Assembly (NCBI GenBank): GCA_023935145.1
Contig: CM043698.1
Span: 72,502,501 to 72,566,500 of the forward strand
From: Bretschneidera sinensis
Taxonomy: Eukaryota; Streptophyta; Magnoliopsida; Brassicales; Akaniaceae
Direction: 5' to 3'
DNA: 64,000 bases
The translations under genes were made by a program, and so were the position numbers. The notes under the pieces were generated by a model. It saw nothing but the letters and a program-made list of their open reading frames with translations, had not been told where the DNA came from and ran no database searches. Positions 1-11,315 of the stretch are shown here, piece after piece. Each line of letters starts with the position of its first letter. The stretch's first letter is position 1.

Positions 1-1225
1 GTAACCTCACTACTTCTCTTCACCTTATATGGATTGATTGGTTCATTAGGGTTTCTTCTCTTATTTCTTCTAGATCTCCTAGGTGGCCTCTTAAGTGGGG
101 GAGGAAGTGGCTCATCCAACCCAGCTCTAGGCCATAGATTAGGCCCACTAGTTGGCCTAATAATGGCTAAGTAGCAGTTAACATAAGTTTTTGTTCTGTA
201 GCATGGGTGTACAATAATGGATGAGTAGCAGTTAATTTAAGTATTTGTTTTGTAGCATGGGCGTACAATGTCTTCAAGCTTCCTTCTCATGAAATAAATG
301 GCACTTATTATGTCCACATTGTATGCCAGTCAAGTCCCATCTATAACAGGTATATGTATGGTTGTCTAGGTTAGACACATAATGTTTCCCCTTAATTACT
401 ACTTGAATCTTATTGCTACCATATGGGGAAGGGGTACAATATCTAAACCAGACCTTACTCTTCTCTACAATTTTTTGTATTTTTGGACAATTGGGTTCTC
501 TTTGTTCTCCGTTATCCTTATCATCGACTGACTTCTAACATCTCCAAGAGTGTTAAAATGGGTTTCTCCGTAGCTTCTAGTATAAATGCATTGAAAAACT
601 CACTCAGATTATTCAGTAGTAGGTCACACTAACTCCCAGGGCTGAATCCATGCCTAACCCAGTGTTGTATTAGCCTATCCATTAACCAAGTATAGGCTCT
701 ATCTTTAATCTTCTTAATCTCTCCCATCCAATGCTCCCACTGATCAAATATAGTTGCAGTTGTTGCCTATCATAAACAATCTTTGACTACCTGCCCTTTG
801 TACAGTTTCTTTAGATTCCCATATATATGCATGAGACAAAAATCTTTTCTCAGCATTTGGGACAAGTACATCAAAAGTGAGGACCATACCTTATAACAAA
901 TGCATTATATTATTAGTAATGACATACAAATGCATTATATTATTCATGAACTTCAAAGGGATAAAAACTAACCTTCTGTTGGTCAGATATAAATATCCAA
1001 CCTCATTCAAAATCTTCTCCAATGTTAGACAATTATAGCTCTAGGAACCACATCCAAGAATCCTTATTTTAATACTCAACCACTGCATAATCACGTGGGT
1101 ACAAATTATTGTTAGGATCAATCCCAACTGCTATTAATTAGCCTTGGCATGCACCCTTTAAATGGAATGTATCTAGGCTAATAATAGGCCTACAGAAGTT
1201 GAGAAAGGCATCCCTGCATGGCTTT
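1..1225 (-). pseudogene. MULE (MuDR-like) transposase, catalytic and C-terminal half, decayed
   Basis: Read on the minus strand this is the back half of a Mutator-like transposase. In order it shows the first-Asp segment CRPIISLDTFHLKG (about 1150-1190), AVVEY and an NKDSW-like tract (about 1065-1090), the second-Asp segment FISDQQK (about 975-1000), a PNAEKRF-like segment with SHAY after it (about 845-880), the Glu segment NNLSEFFNAFILEA (about 570-615), and a SWIM-like zinc finger (TCYRWDLTGIQCGH, about 300-345). A basic, proline-rich tail (PPPLKRPPRRSRRNKRR) lies at about 30-110. These are the order and motifs of plant MuDR transposases, which excise and insert DNA in the nucleus through a DDE domain. 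Several frameshifts and stops break it, so it cannot be functional. The 3' end of the element lies beyond the left edge of the window. Confidence 0.85.
171..269. repeat. 45-bp tandem duplication in the MULE tail
   Basis: Two copies (171-215 and 225-269) of a unit running from gtagcagtta to gtacaat differ at only a few bases. The duplication lies between the SWIM finger and the basic tail of the MULE pseudogene and adds to its disruption. Confidence 0.8.
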
Positions 1226-2410
1226 AGACTAGGGATGGCAACGGGTAGGTTATCCGTGAAATTTGACATAGCCATAACCGGAACATTGAAGCTAACACAC
1301 TAACCGAAACAGTTTAAATTTTATTTTAAAACCCGAACTAATAACCTCTAATTGTTTAACTAACCATTAAATAACCTTAATCATTTATTTACAAGTTATC
1401 GGATGCAGTTATCCACCAAAAAATCGAAACAGAACTCGTCTAATTTTGGTATGTTATCACTTCAATTTTTGTTTTTTTACTAAACTTATTTTTAGGTGAA
1501 AAATTGATTATAAAACATGTTTTCATCATTTCTAATTTATCATTCATCATCCAAAATGGAGTCCAAGAAATCAATATAATATCCTACTTTCATAATACAT
1601 TGTTACAAATTTGGTAAGATAAGGTATCGCATAGTTGCACGTTCAAGACCTATTTCAGAGAAGTACTAAAGGAATAAGGTAGTACTAGGTCTCTACAAAT
1701 CAACTATAGTTCAAAACATGAAAATCAACAAGAAAAAAAAAACGAATTACAATATGCCAAGAATTAGAAACCCGATACGCAGATCTCTGCAAATCAACTA
1801 ACTATAGTTCAAAACATGAAAATCAACATGAAAAAATATGAATTACAACATATCAAGAATTAGAAACCCAATACCTAGATCTCTGCTAATTAACATACAA
1901 AATAATATGAATTACAACTTACCTATATGTAGTTTTGTGTAATGTCATGAATGGAGTGACGACTGAGCACCTAAAAGGATAGGGATAAAGACTGAAGACG
2001 ATGATTGACAGCTGGGTTGATGCCGACTAGTTTGAGTTTTACTTTGAAAAGTGGGAGAGACTGATAAGGAAAAAGAGACAGAGCGGTGCGACGTCGTGGA
2101 GGAGCTGAGTGACAAAGAGACATGGTGCTGTGGAGAAGCTGAGTGATTAATGGACAAAATCATAGAGAACTGAAAAGAGAAAAAAAGGGCAGGAGATGTG
2201 GAGAGATACTTGAGAAGTTTAACTCATAGATCATGGGTTCAACTCCTTTCCTTTGTAGTTTATATTTTCAAAATATATATTATATGTAATCAGGTCTAAC
2301 GGGTAACCAAAAAGTATTATCCGAAAACTACTTGAAACCATCGAAACCCATGAAATATTAATCGAAACAGTTTAAAACTAACTAAAACTAGCTAAATTGG
2401 TTTTAAACAG
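1226..2410. mobile_element. AT-rich insertion splitting the MULE transposase, type uncertain
   Basis: Transposase similarity stops near 2410 and resumes near 1225, so about 1.2 kb is inserted. The left edge reads gggatggcaacgggtaggtt, resembling the start of plant hAT-type non-autonomous elements. The right part has CGGGTAACC and ATCCGAAA motifs, and the string cgaaacagtttaaa occurs near both ends in direct orientation. I could not match terminal inverted repeats or an 8-bp target duplication with confidence. No transposase is encoded; a 72-codon minus-strand frame (1945-2163) resembles nothing I know. It could be a hAT derivative or another small non-autonomous element. Confidence 0.4.
1689..1920. 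repeat. About 93-bp tandem repeat, 2.5 copies
   Basis: Units at about 1689-1781 and 1782-1877 and a partial unit to 1920 share strings such as atagttcaaaacatgaaaat and aagaattagaaaccc. They lie inside the AT-rich insertion. No coding role is seen. Confidence 0.75.
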
Positions 2411-3481
2411 GTAGGTTGTGCTCTCAGGGTGCTTTACTCCTGTAAGCAATACTTCTCAAAATATTGAAGGCAATTTCCTCTCTTACATTGTCTTGGAAAT
2501 CACTAAGTTTTTTCTTTGGAGCCTTTTTAATGCTTTCAACATATCTTTCAGACAAGAACTTTATGCCAATTATCCTATTTTTAGTGACCCTCGCAGATTA
2601 ATGTCCTGAGAAATCAGTACAACAGAATGTTCAACTCTGACCTTAGAAGCTAATATAATAAATTGGCACCCATCACGACAAGCTACTCGAACCCTACTTA
2701 AATATCTCTTCACAAAGTACAAATCATAACCATTTTAATTTGGTAGTGTATCACTACCTCAACTACACTGTCAATATTAGGAAAGGCATCTCCAAGTTTA
2801 AATTCCACCTTCTCTAAGTACCTAGCATGGTTGTACCTACGATGATCTAGTTCATTAACTTGTTCATCATCAGAAGAAATTGGGGATGGTAACTCATCAA
2901 AAAAAGCATTATCTGCATTAGCATTTGTGTCATTTGAATCCATACTTTGCTAGGCAAACCACTTATCAAACCCTTCTCCTATTGGTGCCTTCACCATCAT
3001 AGACTCTTCCGCAGAATCACTACCCACATAAACATTCTTGCCTTGGTCTAAACCGCCAGTAGATTCCGCTCTCACACCTCTCTGATTATGTGCATCATTT
3101 GCTCCCAAACCTCTCTTATAATGAGTATCATCTGCTCCTAAACCTCCCTTATAACGAGTATCATCTGCTCCTAAACCTCCATTATTATTAGTATCATCTG
3201 CTCCCAAACTCTACATTATCTCTTACCTCCCTCACAAGTACATCTTCAAGAAGCAAAACTTCTGGTGCATTACACATCCTTTTATCATGCTCATTAGTAT
3301 CCCAATCATTCTCAACATACACATGAACTTCCTTAATATTACTAGTACTCAGCTTGTTGTACACATGTATACAAGATTTGTCAGAATCTAACACTTTAAG
3401 ATCTCGGTCCAAGTCCTTCCCACCTAACATATAATGAAACTTTTTAATAAATTGAAGCTGTACACTAATATCCATAAGCAC
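2411..3481 (-). pseudogene. MULE transposase, N-terminal half with 33-bp internal repeats
   Basis: This is the front half of the same transposase, starting at the ATG complementary to 3479-3481. Residues 1-95 (3194-3481) resemble the PB1-like N-terminal domain of plant MULE transposases. After a frameshift comes an 11-residue repeat (GLGADDTRYKG-like, four copies, about 3076-3206). An acidic linker and the MuDR N-domain segment (VEFKLGDAFPN) follow at 2710-2943, then VRVACRDGCQFIILASK (about 2640-2700) and a KYL-ERYVESIKK-like helical segment (about 2470-2600). The order agrees with intact family members. At least two frame changes are needed to read it through, so it is dead. Confidence 0.75.
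3076..3206 (-). repeat. 33-bp minisatellite, four copies, inside the MULE frame
   Basis: Four head-to-tail 33-bp units each encode an 11-residue block containing GADDT or GANDA. The length is a multiple of three, so the array expanded while the frame was read or without disturbing it. Confidence 0.8.
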
Positions 3482-4224
3482 TCCCTCAATCTTGGGCTCT
3501 GAAAACTTGGTTAGGTCATAGTTATCAAAATGGGAAATAATCCCAAGTACTAACTTCCTTTGTGGTGTGTAAACAAAATAACCTTTATGGTGGACCGCAC
3601 AGGTGTAAAACTAACCAAACATCACTACAACAGACCATCAAAAATATTTGAAAACCCATTACTTTACCAAACAATGGACCACATAGCACAAAACATACAA
3701 TATTCACAAAAAAACAACCATTACTTCACTAAACAATAACTCAACAAAAGTGCATTGATAAGTACCAACATATAGGGACCATATGCAATACATTATTTAC
3801 TAAAAAAGACTACTTGTAACTCCACTATCAGTGTTCAAAAGAGGGGAAAAACATAGATTTAAAATCTGTTCACTGGGAATAAAAAAAAAGATTTTAAGGT
3901 TTTTGTTTGCAAAACAATACGAGAGAGAGTGTGTATTCACAAATGGTATATTAGAATGTCACAGAGTATTACTAGCATTTGCGTGTATTTTGACATATAT
4001 TTTCATCAAATATTTGTCATCTTATCCCTCATAATGAAGGTAAGGATTTAACAGGTTCTCAAGCCTACCTCTCTTCTCAAGCTTAAAGTCACTGGTAAAT
4101 TAATTTTCAGGAGAACATGTTAGTTCAAAGTATATAAATGGTACTACAATCAATGCTCCATATAACTTTGGTGGCTAACCAATTATAGAAAATAAAATAA
4201 AGATATGCGACAAATATAAGTCAA
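3482..4224. other. Non-coding stretch between MULE start and element A
   Basis: AT-rich sequence upstream of the transposase start. It may hold the MULE 5' untranslated and terminal inverted repeat region, but I could not find a matching terminus. A 67-codon plus-strand frame (3831-4034) has no recognisable similarity and is probably chance. Confidence 0.4.
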
Positions 4225-4414
4225 TGATAGGTGCTTAAATATTCATATTTAAGCCCCTTTATTTACATTTATTAGGTCCTTAGTTATATTTTTTTAGTCC
4301 ATTTTACTTCATTTGTGTGTTTTACATGTGTTATATAGGGTTTTGGAAGAAAAGAAGCAGTTTTGACACTTAAAAGAAGAAGCCTGGAAATCCTGGAGCA
4401 GTCTCTGGTCAATC

Positions 4415-4530
4415 TGCAATCGATCGCATCATATACTGTGATCGAGCGCACATTGCGATCGTGCGCACACAAGAAAGATCGAGCGCACACTGCGATCGAG
4501 CGCAAGATGTGTGCGATCGAGCGCACATGT
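4415..4530. repeat. U3 array of GCGATCGAGCGCAC-type near-palindromes
   Basis: About six copies of a 12-15 bp motif with consensus TGCGATCGAGCGCAC occur at irregular spacing. The core GCGATCGATCGC is a perfect palindrome. The array ends about 105 bp upstream of the TATA box, where an enhancer would lie. The 3' LTR copy (14736-14850) is the same array with more CG to TG/CA changes, as expected from cytosine methylation decay. Confidence 0.8.
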
Positions 4531-4634
4531 ATGGGCATGAACAGTAAACTGTAGAACCCTATTTTGGAAATAAGAGAGTTTTTACGGTTTAGGAAGTTTA
4601 GGGTTTCCTGCACCTTCTAGGACTACTAAAGCCC

Positions 4635-4642
4635 TATAAATA
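4635..4642 (+). promoter_or_regulatory. TATA box of element A 5' LTR
   Basis: TATAAATA in the context gccctataaatata. The same site exists in the 3' LTR (tataaata in gccctataaatacac, about 14955-14962) and in the other Athila-type LTRs. It would set the start of the genomic RNA. Confidence 0.7.
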
Positions 4643-5572
4643 TACCTATAAAGCACACACAATTGACCACCTCTTAGAGATCACTTTTATCTTTTGCTTA
4701 AGCTCGGAGTTTTAGGCTTTGAGAGGATTGATAACCCGTCTCCCTAATATTCTTCGGGTTTTATATTTCATGCTTAGTTTATATATGATGTTTATTTTAG
4801 ATAGTATGTGTAACTAACTTTCTTATAGGGCTCGATTGAAGCCCTAGTTATGCTTTCTCATATATTTATTCATTGATAAATCTTCGCCAATAGCCTTTAT
4901 TATGTTGCTTAACTTGATTAATGCCTGTGCTTATTTAAATTCCTCATATGTATGTGTATGGTCAGCGTATGCATGTGGTATGGACCTGTTAGTTAGATCA
5001 ATTTGGAAGACCGAGTCCTGGGTCAAACATTAGTAACAAGGGATATCTTATCCGGATACCCAGGTTAATCAACATGGGAAACCGGGAGTAGATACCATGC
5101 CCTAGGTCTCATGTGGTTGTCGATTTTCATAGTACTTATGCTTTCTTAAGGAACAACTCAAGCAAATACCATGCTGAATCCCTTAAGGAAGAAAAGTGTT
5201 AGAGTAGATACCATGCCTAACTCATTGCTTAGGGAGATCAATAGCTTAAGGAGTAGATGCCATGCCCTTAGGTTGGCAACCAGTAGGTATACATGATAAG
5301 GCTAGTACACTGATACATTATACAATTGGGAAAGTATGACTAGTGGTGGATATCAAAGCCCTATATCTTTATTATTATCACTCACATTCAACAGTTATTT
5401 TATTTCTTGTTACTTTAAAGAAACTAATTCTAAAAACTGAACTTTACCAATCCCTGTGGAGATGATCTTGCTTTCGCACACTACACTACACTATCGACCT
5501 TGTGCACTTGCAAGTAAAACTAGTGCGATTATCTGCTTAATTATTTAGGTATATAATCGGCCAACAAGTTTT

Positions 5573-5588
5573 TGGCGCCGTTGCCGGG
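5573..5588 (+). other. Primer-binding site of element A (tRNA-Asp)
   Basis: TGGCGCCGTTGCCGGG is complementary over 16 nt to the 3' end of plant tRNA-Asp(GTC) including CCA. It lies 6 nt after the LTR end. It is the best-preserved PBS in the window. Confidence 0.88.
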
Positions 5589-5839
5589 ATTGCGCTAAAG
5601 TTTCTTTTAGAATTACTTTCGTTTAATCATTATTATTATTTTCTATTTACCATCGTTTTTTTTATTTTTCATCAAAACCTAATCGAGTTGCTTTCTGTTT
5701 CAGGCATCAAACCCTAGATCACACTTTCTATGATACTTGCGATCGATCGCAGCCTTCTGTACGATCGAGCGCAAATAGGACAGAGAGTTACCCGAGCAGC
5801 ATAGTGATCTGCTGCACTGAAGCTGGTTTGACCTGATTT
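5589..5839 (+). other. Element A leader, with acceptor-like site and GATCGAGCGC motifs
   Basis: The untranslated leader between PBS and gag contains a pyrimidine-rich tract ending TTTCTGTTTCAGG (about 5692-5704). Relatives B and E keep this in the same place and C in weaker form, and it resembles a 3' splice acceptor. Two copies of the CpG-rich motif follow at 5738-5774. Confidence 0.55.
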
Positions 5840-8017
5840 ATGCACGGACTCCGATCTCGACATCCAACATTCTTTCCCCTTGATCCCGAGCTTGAACGAA
5901 CCATCCGACAAAGGCTTAGGGACAACTTTGAGGAGAACAAAGAAGTTGAGAACGAAACATCAATGGCAAAACTCGAAAATCAACAACCACCTGCACGAGT
6001 ACCGATGAAGCACTCCTTCATCCCACGGAACATTGATCAACCATCATGCATTACATATCAACCTGAGGCAGTGGGAAACTATTACATATCTCCGCAAATA
6101 TTGAATGCTTTGACTCATTTTAGGGGAACTCCTAATGAAGATCCGCACTTGCACCTCCGAGAATTTTTTGATCTTTGCAAGTTCCAGCACATACAAGGCC
6201 TAGACCAAGAAGGAATAAGGTTAATTATGTTCCCTTTTTCCTTGAAAGATAATGCTAAACTATGGTATAATTCTTTGCCTGCAGTTTCCATCCACACTTG
6301 GGACGAGTTGGCAAGCAAGTTCCTAAGGAAGTTTTTCCCAGCCCAAAAGACGAGGCAAATGAGGAAGGAGATCCAGTCCTTCCAACAAAAAGATGGAGAC
6401 CTCTTTTTCGAAGCATGGGGACACTTCAACGAGCTGCTACTCAAATGCCCACACCACAACCTGCCTCAAGATGAATTGGTAAAAGCCTTTTATGAAGGTT
6501 TAAATGACACTAACAAAAGTATTGTTGATTCAGGTTGTGGAGGAGTGTTGATGGAGAAAAGCAGCGAAGAAGCAATGGAACTCTTCGAAACCCTCAGTGA
6601 ACACACTCAGCAGTTCTCCTCTAGAGGTAGACAAAGAGTCAAGAGCAGAGGTATGTATGAGGTTACTCTGAATAGTAGACCCTCTGCCAAAATAGCTGCT
6701 TTGGAGAAGAAGCTAGACACGAGGCTAGATATGATTGTAAAAGCCATGACTACTCAAAACGCCTCATCCAGCCTACCATCCACCCCACTCCAGGTATGTG
6801 CAATATGTTCCCAATACGACCATAATACTAATACGTGTCCTTTGTACTCATCTGCAGATCCGGAACAAGCAAACTATGTGGGGCCTAACAACCATCCACC
6901 GAAGAACAACCTATATGCCAACACTTACAACCCTGGATGGCGAAACCACCCAAATTTCTCGTGGAGCAACAATCAAAACAGTCAAGGATAGCACAAAAAC
7001 TTCCAACCAGCAACCCAAACTGTTCCCAAACCAAAGAAGAACAACCTAGAAAGTCTTGTGAGACAAATGGCCACTCAGCAGTAGCAATTTATGACGTCAC
7101 AAGAACAATTCATGACTCAGTAGAAACAGACCACTGCAGCACATGAGCAAGCAATTCAAAGACTAGAGGTAAAAATGGGATAACTAGCTAAAGAGCTCAG
7201 TGGCAGAAAGCAAGGAGAGCTCCCGACTCAAACACTACCCAACCTTGGGGGGCATCAACAACTAAAGGCTGTCACAACTTTAAGAAACAGCAAAGTAATA
7301 GGGTCTGATGAGTCTGCAGTAGCATCCAAAGAAACCCCATATGCATTAAGGGTAAGTGAGACGGAGAAGGTTAATGCACCACCCTTCCCACAAAGGTTAG
7401 TAAAATAAAAGAAAGACAACAAACAAATTGATATTTTTGAAACCTTGTAGAAAGTAGAGATTAATATTCCTTTGTTAGATGCCATTAAACAAATTCCTGC
7501 CTATGCTAAGTTCCTGAAAGATTGTTGCACTCATAAAAGAAAATTTCAAGAACATGAGACTGTAGCATTAACGGAAGAAGTAAGTGCTGTCGTACTAAGA
7601 AAACTCCCACCAAAACTGAAAGATCCAGGTAGTTTTACTATTCCTGGTCGAATAGGTGATCAGCTATTTGACAAAGCATTACTAGACTTAGGAGCGGGGG
7701 TAAACTTACTACCTTACACGGTATTCGAAACCCTAGGTTTGGCGGCGCTACACCCGACTTCTATTACCTTACAATTGGCAGATAGGAGTATTAAAAGACC
7801 TAGGGGTATTCTTGAGGACGTCTTAGTAAAGGTTGGCGAGTTCATCTTACCTGTTGATTCCATTGTACTAGACATGGAGGAATGCCCCATGCCATTACCT
7901 TTGCCTATCATATTAAGGAGACCCTTCATGAGAACTGTCGACACTAAGATTTGTGTGAAGAAGGGTATAGTGAGTATGAAAATAATGGTGACTTGGAATG
8001 CTTTAATGTTTGTATGA
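5840..8017 (+). pseudogene. Element A gag-protease frame
   Basis: Starts at ATG 5840 (MHGLRSRHPTFFPLDPELER), a start conserved in B and E. Residues about 80-250 are the retrotransposon gag domain (THFRGTPNEDPHLHLREFF, the PFSLKDNAKLWYNSLP block, FLRKFFPAQKTRQMRKEI). A zinc knuckle follows (CAICSQYDHNTNTC at about 6796-6837), with all four metal ligands intact. The aspartic protease lies downstream in the same frame with active-site segment LLDLGAGVNLLP (about 7683-7718) and LPIILRRPF as its second motif. Stops interrupt the frame at 6989-6991 and at several points up to about 7455, and the frame shifts near 7950-8017 before RT. Gag would form the virus-like particle and PR would cut the polyprotein. 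Confidence 0.85.
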
Positions 8018-9974
8018 TACAAAACTTTGTTGAGCAAGCTTTTCAGGTCCAACAACTTGATCCATTGGAGACTACCATCACCCATAACATCACGGAGGTG
8101 GATATTGAGCAAGAATATGAAGATTTTGATAGTGACATCATCACAGCTGTGCACCTCCTTGAGACCTCTCCAAAATACTCCAGTAAGTATCCTCCTCCAT
8201 TTGAATCTCTCATACCCATTAATACTGCTCTTCTTCCATCCATTGTCCAGGCACCAGCATTGGAACTAATGCAGCTACCCGAATATTTAACATATGCCTA
8301 GTTGGGAGAAAGGAAGACCTTACTTGTGATTGTAGCTACTAACTTGAGTAGTAGAAAAGAAGGGAAGCTGTTAAGAGTTCTTAGGGAGCATAGATCTGCC
8401 ATTGGGTGGACCATTGCTGACATTAAGGGGATATGTCCAGCAAAATGCATGCACAGTATTTACCTTGAAGAAAAAGCAAGGCCCACTCGAGATGCTCAAA
8501 GAAGACTTAACTCACACATGAAAGAGGTAGTAAAAGCCCAGGTATTAAAGCTACTAGATGTTGGCATCATCTACCCTATATTGGATAGTGAATGGGTGAG
8601 TCCGGTCCAAGTTGTTCCTAAAAAGAGTAGGATTACCGTTGTAAAAAATGAAAATGAGGAGCTCATACCTATGAGAAAAACAACGGGTTGGAGAGTATGC
8701 ATTGATTACCGGAAACTAAACAAAGTAACTAGAAAAGATCATTTTCCCCTGCCATTCATTGATCAAATGCTAGAGAGGTTAGCCGGTCACAGTTATTACT
8801 GCTTCTTGGATGGGTATAGTGGATACAATCAAATTGCCATAGCACCTGAGGATCAAGAAAAGACTACCTTCACATGTCCTTTCGGTACATTTGCTTATAG
8901 AAGAATACCATTCGGTTTATGCAATGCACCAGACACTTTTCAAAGATGTATGATGAGCATTTTTTTCGATATGGTTGAGAAATACATTGAGGTGTTCATG
9001 GATGATTTTAGCGTCTTTGGTTCTAATTTCGATGAGTGCCTAAATCATTTAGAAAATGTCCTAAAGAGATGTGAAGAGAGTAATTTAGTGCTAAATTGAG
9101 AAAAATGTCACTTCATGGTTCAACAAGGTATTGTGTTGGGGCACTCCATCTCAAATAGAGGTATCGAGGTAGACAAGGCTAAGATAGACATCATTTCAAA
9201 GCTACCTCCCCCTCTCACAGTCAAAGGCATTAGAAATTTCCTTGGACATGTCGGTTTCTATAGAAGATTCATCAAGAACTTCTCCAAAATCTCAAGACCT
9301 CTTTGTGCATTATTGGCTAAGGATACCAAGTTTGAATGGAATGATGATTGCATGCAAGCTTTCAACACCTTAAAGAATGTTCTCACCTCTGCCCCAATAA
9401 TGATGACACCAGATTTGAATCTCCCTTTCGAATTAATGTGTGATGCCAGTGACTTCGCCTTGGGAGCTATCTTAGGTCAAAGAATCAATAAGGTACCTCA
9501 TACTATTTACTATGCTTCTAGAACTTTAAATGATGCTCAGCTTAACTATTCTACTACTGAAAAAAATAGTTAGCTGTTATTGTTGCTTTAGAGAAGTTTA
9601 GATCATATCTTATTGGTTCTAAAGTTATAGTATTCACTGACCATGCTGCTTTGAGATATTTGTTTTCTAAGAAAGATGCGAAGCCTAGGCTAATCAAATG
9701 GGTACTCCTACTACAAGAATTCGATTTTGAAATCAAAGATAAGAAAGGTAGTGAGAATGTCGTTGCGGATCATTTGTCAAGGCTTCCCTATGAGAATTAT
9801 AATAAAGAGTTGTCTTTAAATGAGAACTTTCCTGATGAACAACTATTCGCATTAGAGGTAAAACTTCCATGGTATGCTGATATAGTGAATTATCTAACTG
9901 TTAAAGTTTTTCCCCCACGCATTACCACTCAAGAAAAGAAACAGCTAAAATCTCTATCAAGACACAACCATTAG
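7951..9974 (+). pseudogene. Element A reverse transcriptase and RNase H
   Basis: The frame enters at about 7951 with the PR-RT linker, meets a stop at 8299-8301, and reads the RT core to 9099. Visible motifs are RPTRDAQRRLN, SPVQVVPKK, GWRVCIDYRKLN, FLDGYSGYNQI, FGLCNAPDTFQR and the catalytic VFMDDFSVFG (about 8992-9021). A TGG to TGA-type stop sits at 9097-9099, and the next frame (9115-9573) carries the RT thumb and the start of RNase H (MCDASDFALGAILGQ, with the first catalytic Asp). A frameshift near 9575 leads to RNase H C-terminal motifs ([10 protein letters not shown], about 9636-9665) and the linker to IN ([10 protein letters not shown]). These domains would copy the RNA into cDNA in the cytoplasmic particle. 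Confidence 0.87.
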
Positions 9975-11223
9975 GATGATCCTTACCTCTTCAAGGTCTG
10001 CCCCGATCAAATCATCAAACGATGTATCCTAGAAGAGGAGCACTCGAGCTTATTGCAACACTGCCACCAGTTTGCTGGTGGAGGACATTTTGGGGGAAAA
10101 CGAACAGCTCTTAAGGTACTACAATCTGGTTTTTATTGGCTTAATCTATTTAAAGATGCTTTCTTTTTTTGCAGCTCATGTGATAGATGCCAGCGGACAG
10201 GTAACATCTCTTCCCGAAATCAGATGCCCTTACAGAATATTCATGTAGTAGAACTTTTGGATGTATGGGGCATTGATTTCATGGGACCCTTTCCTAACTC
10301 CTTTGGTTATTTATATATTCTTGTGGGTGTGGATTATGTGTCCAAATGGGTCGAGGCTGTCCCCTCAAAAACTAATGATCACAAAGTAGTTGTAAAGTTT
10401 CTGCAGGCTAACATCTTCAAGCGATTTGGGACTCCAAGAGCAATCATCAGTGATGGGGGCAGCCACTTTCATCATCGTTCTTTTGCTGAACTACTCCAAA
10501 AATATGGGATCATGCATAGAGTAGGCACTCCATATCATCCTCAAACCAGTGGCCAAGTAAAGATAAGCAACCGAGAGATCAAGGGAATCTTAGAAAGGAC
10601 AGTGAAACCTAATCGGAAGGATTGGTCTCTACGCTTAAATGATGCTTTATGGGCATATTGGACAGCTTATAAGACTCCAATTGGCATGTCTCCCTACCGC
10701 CTAGTCTTTGAAAAAACGTGCCATCTCCCAGTGGAATTAGAACATCGCGCATATTAGGCCATAAAACAATTTAACTTCGACGTGAAACAAGCGGGGGAGA
10801 AAAGAAAGCTGCATCTAAATGAACTTGAAGAATTGAGATATGATGCCTATGAGAATGCCAAGTTGTATAAGGAACGGACAAAGGTCTATCATGACAAACA
10901 AATCGTACGGAAAGAGTTCCATGTAGGACAAAAAGTGTTGCTCTATGACTCACGATTAAAACTGTTCCCAGGCAAGCTCAAGTCCATATGGTAAGGACGG
11001 TACATGGTTACCAAGGTCTTCACTCATGGTGCATTAGAAGTCTGTAGTCCAACCGAAAATCAGCCCTTTTACGATAAATGGACACAGAGCCAAGCCTTAC
11101 CTAGACATTAACTTTCCTCCAAAAGATGAAGACTTGGCACTTGAATCAGTACAGTATACAGATGAAACACAAGCACTAGAGCCACAAGGGATGGGCTCTA
11201 AGTGCTTCCTTCTAACCGACTAG
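9975..11223 (+). pseudogene. Element A integrase with catalytic Glu replaced by Lys
   Basis: The HHCC zinc domain is visible ([13 protein letters not shown] then CSSCDRCQR, about 10060-10200). The DDE core follows: [10 protein letters not shown] with Asp1 (about 10270-10300), ISDGGSHF with Asp2 (about 10447-10470), and [11 protein letters not shown] (about 10551-10583), where C and typical Athila integrases have GQVE. The change is one G to A, turning GAG into AAG. A stop at 10755-10757 cuts the frame, and the C-terminal DNA-binding part ([25 protein letters not shown]) follows at 10782-10994 in the same frame. The pol tail ends with an ALEPQGMGSK segment near 11175-11205. Without the third catalytic acid the enzyme cannot cut or join DNA. 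Confidence 0.85.
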
Positions 11224-11281
11224 CACGGTAGCACGAAAGTGCTTGAGCAAGTCTAATTCGATTGCCCATTGAGCTCAAGCA

Positions 11282-11315
11282 CCTCTATTGAGGTTAGTGT
11301 TACTGAGGCCACTAA
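11282..11315 (+). other. Twin hairpins after pol in element A
   Basis: CCTC-TATT-GAGG (11282-11293) is followed directly by TTAGTG.......CCACTAA (11294-11315). The first is a 4-bp stem and the second a 6-7 bp stem. The same pair occurs at this place in B, C and E. It may be a cis-acting RNA structure of the genomic transcript; its function is not known to me. Confidence 0.6.

Larger units (their letters stand above)
4225..5566 (+). repeat. Element A 5' LTR
   Basis: Starts TGATAGGTGCTTAAAT, ends GGCCAACA, and matches the 3' LTR (14547-15887) along its whole length with scattered substitutions. U3 holds a CpG-rich motif array (4415-4530) and a TATA box (4635-4642). Small frames on both strands in this LTR are products of the array, not genes. 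Confidence 0.93.

Noticed and set aside
4415..4530. CRISPR-like array of short repeats
   Set aside because: Copies are 12-15 bp, irregularly spaced, inside plant LTRs, with no conserved repeat length or spacers.
4284..4613. Overlapping frames of 63-109 codons on both strands in the element A LTR, and similar ones in the other LTRs (14644-14950, 25303-25572, 35519-35815, 63439-63989)
   Set aside because: They arise because the GATCGAGCGCAC array lacks stops in several frames (giving IERT, CDRAH or SIA strings). They coincide with LTRs and differ between copies.
5573..5588. A tRNA gene at the GGCGCC sites
   Set aside because: Only the 16-18 nt complement of the tRNA-Asp 3' end is present, at the LTR edge, so it is a primer-binding site.
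6115..6459. Minus-strand frame of 114 codons inside element A gag
   Set aside because: Shadow of the real gag frame on the other strand; the same applies to similar frames in B, C, E and in pol.
8985..9021. Independent host gene for the RT-like frame 8302-9099
   Set aside because: It lies between Athila protease and RNase H in the expected order and is repeated in element C.
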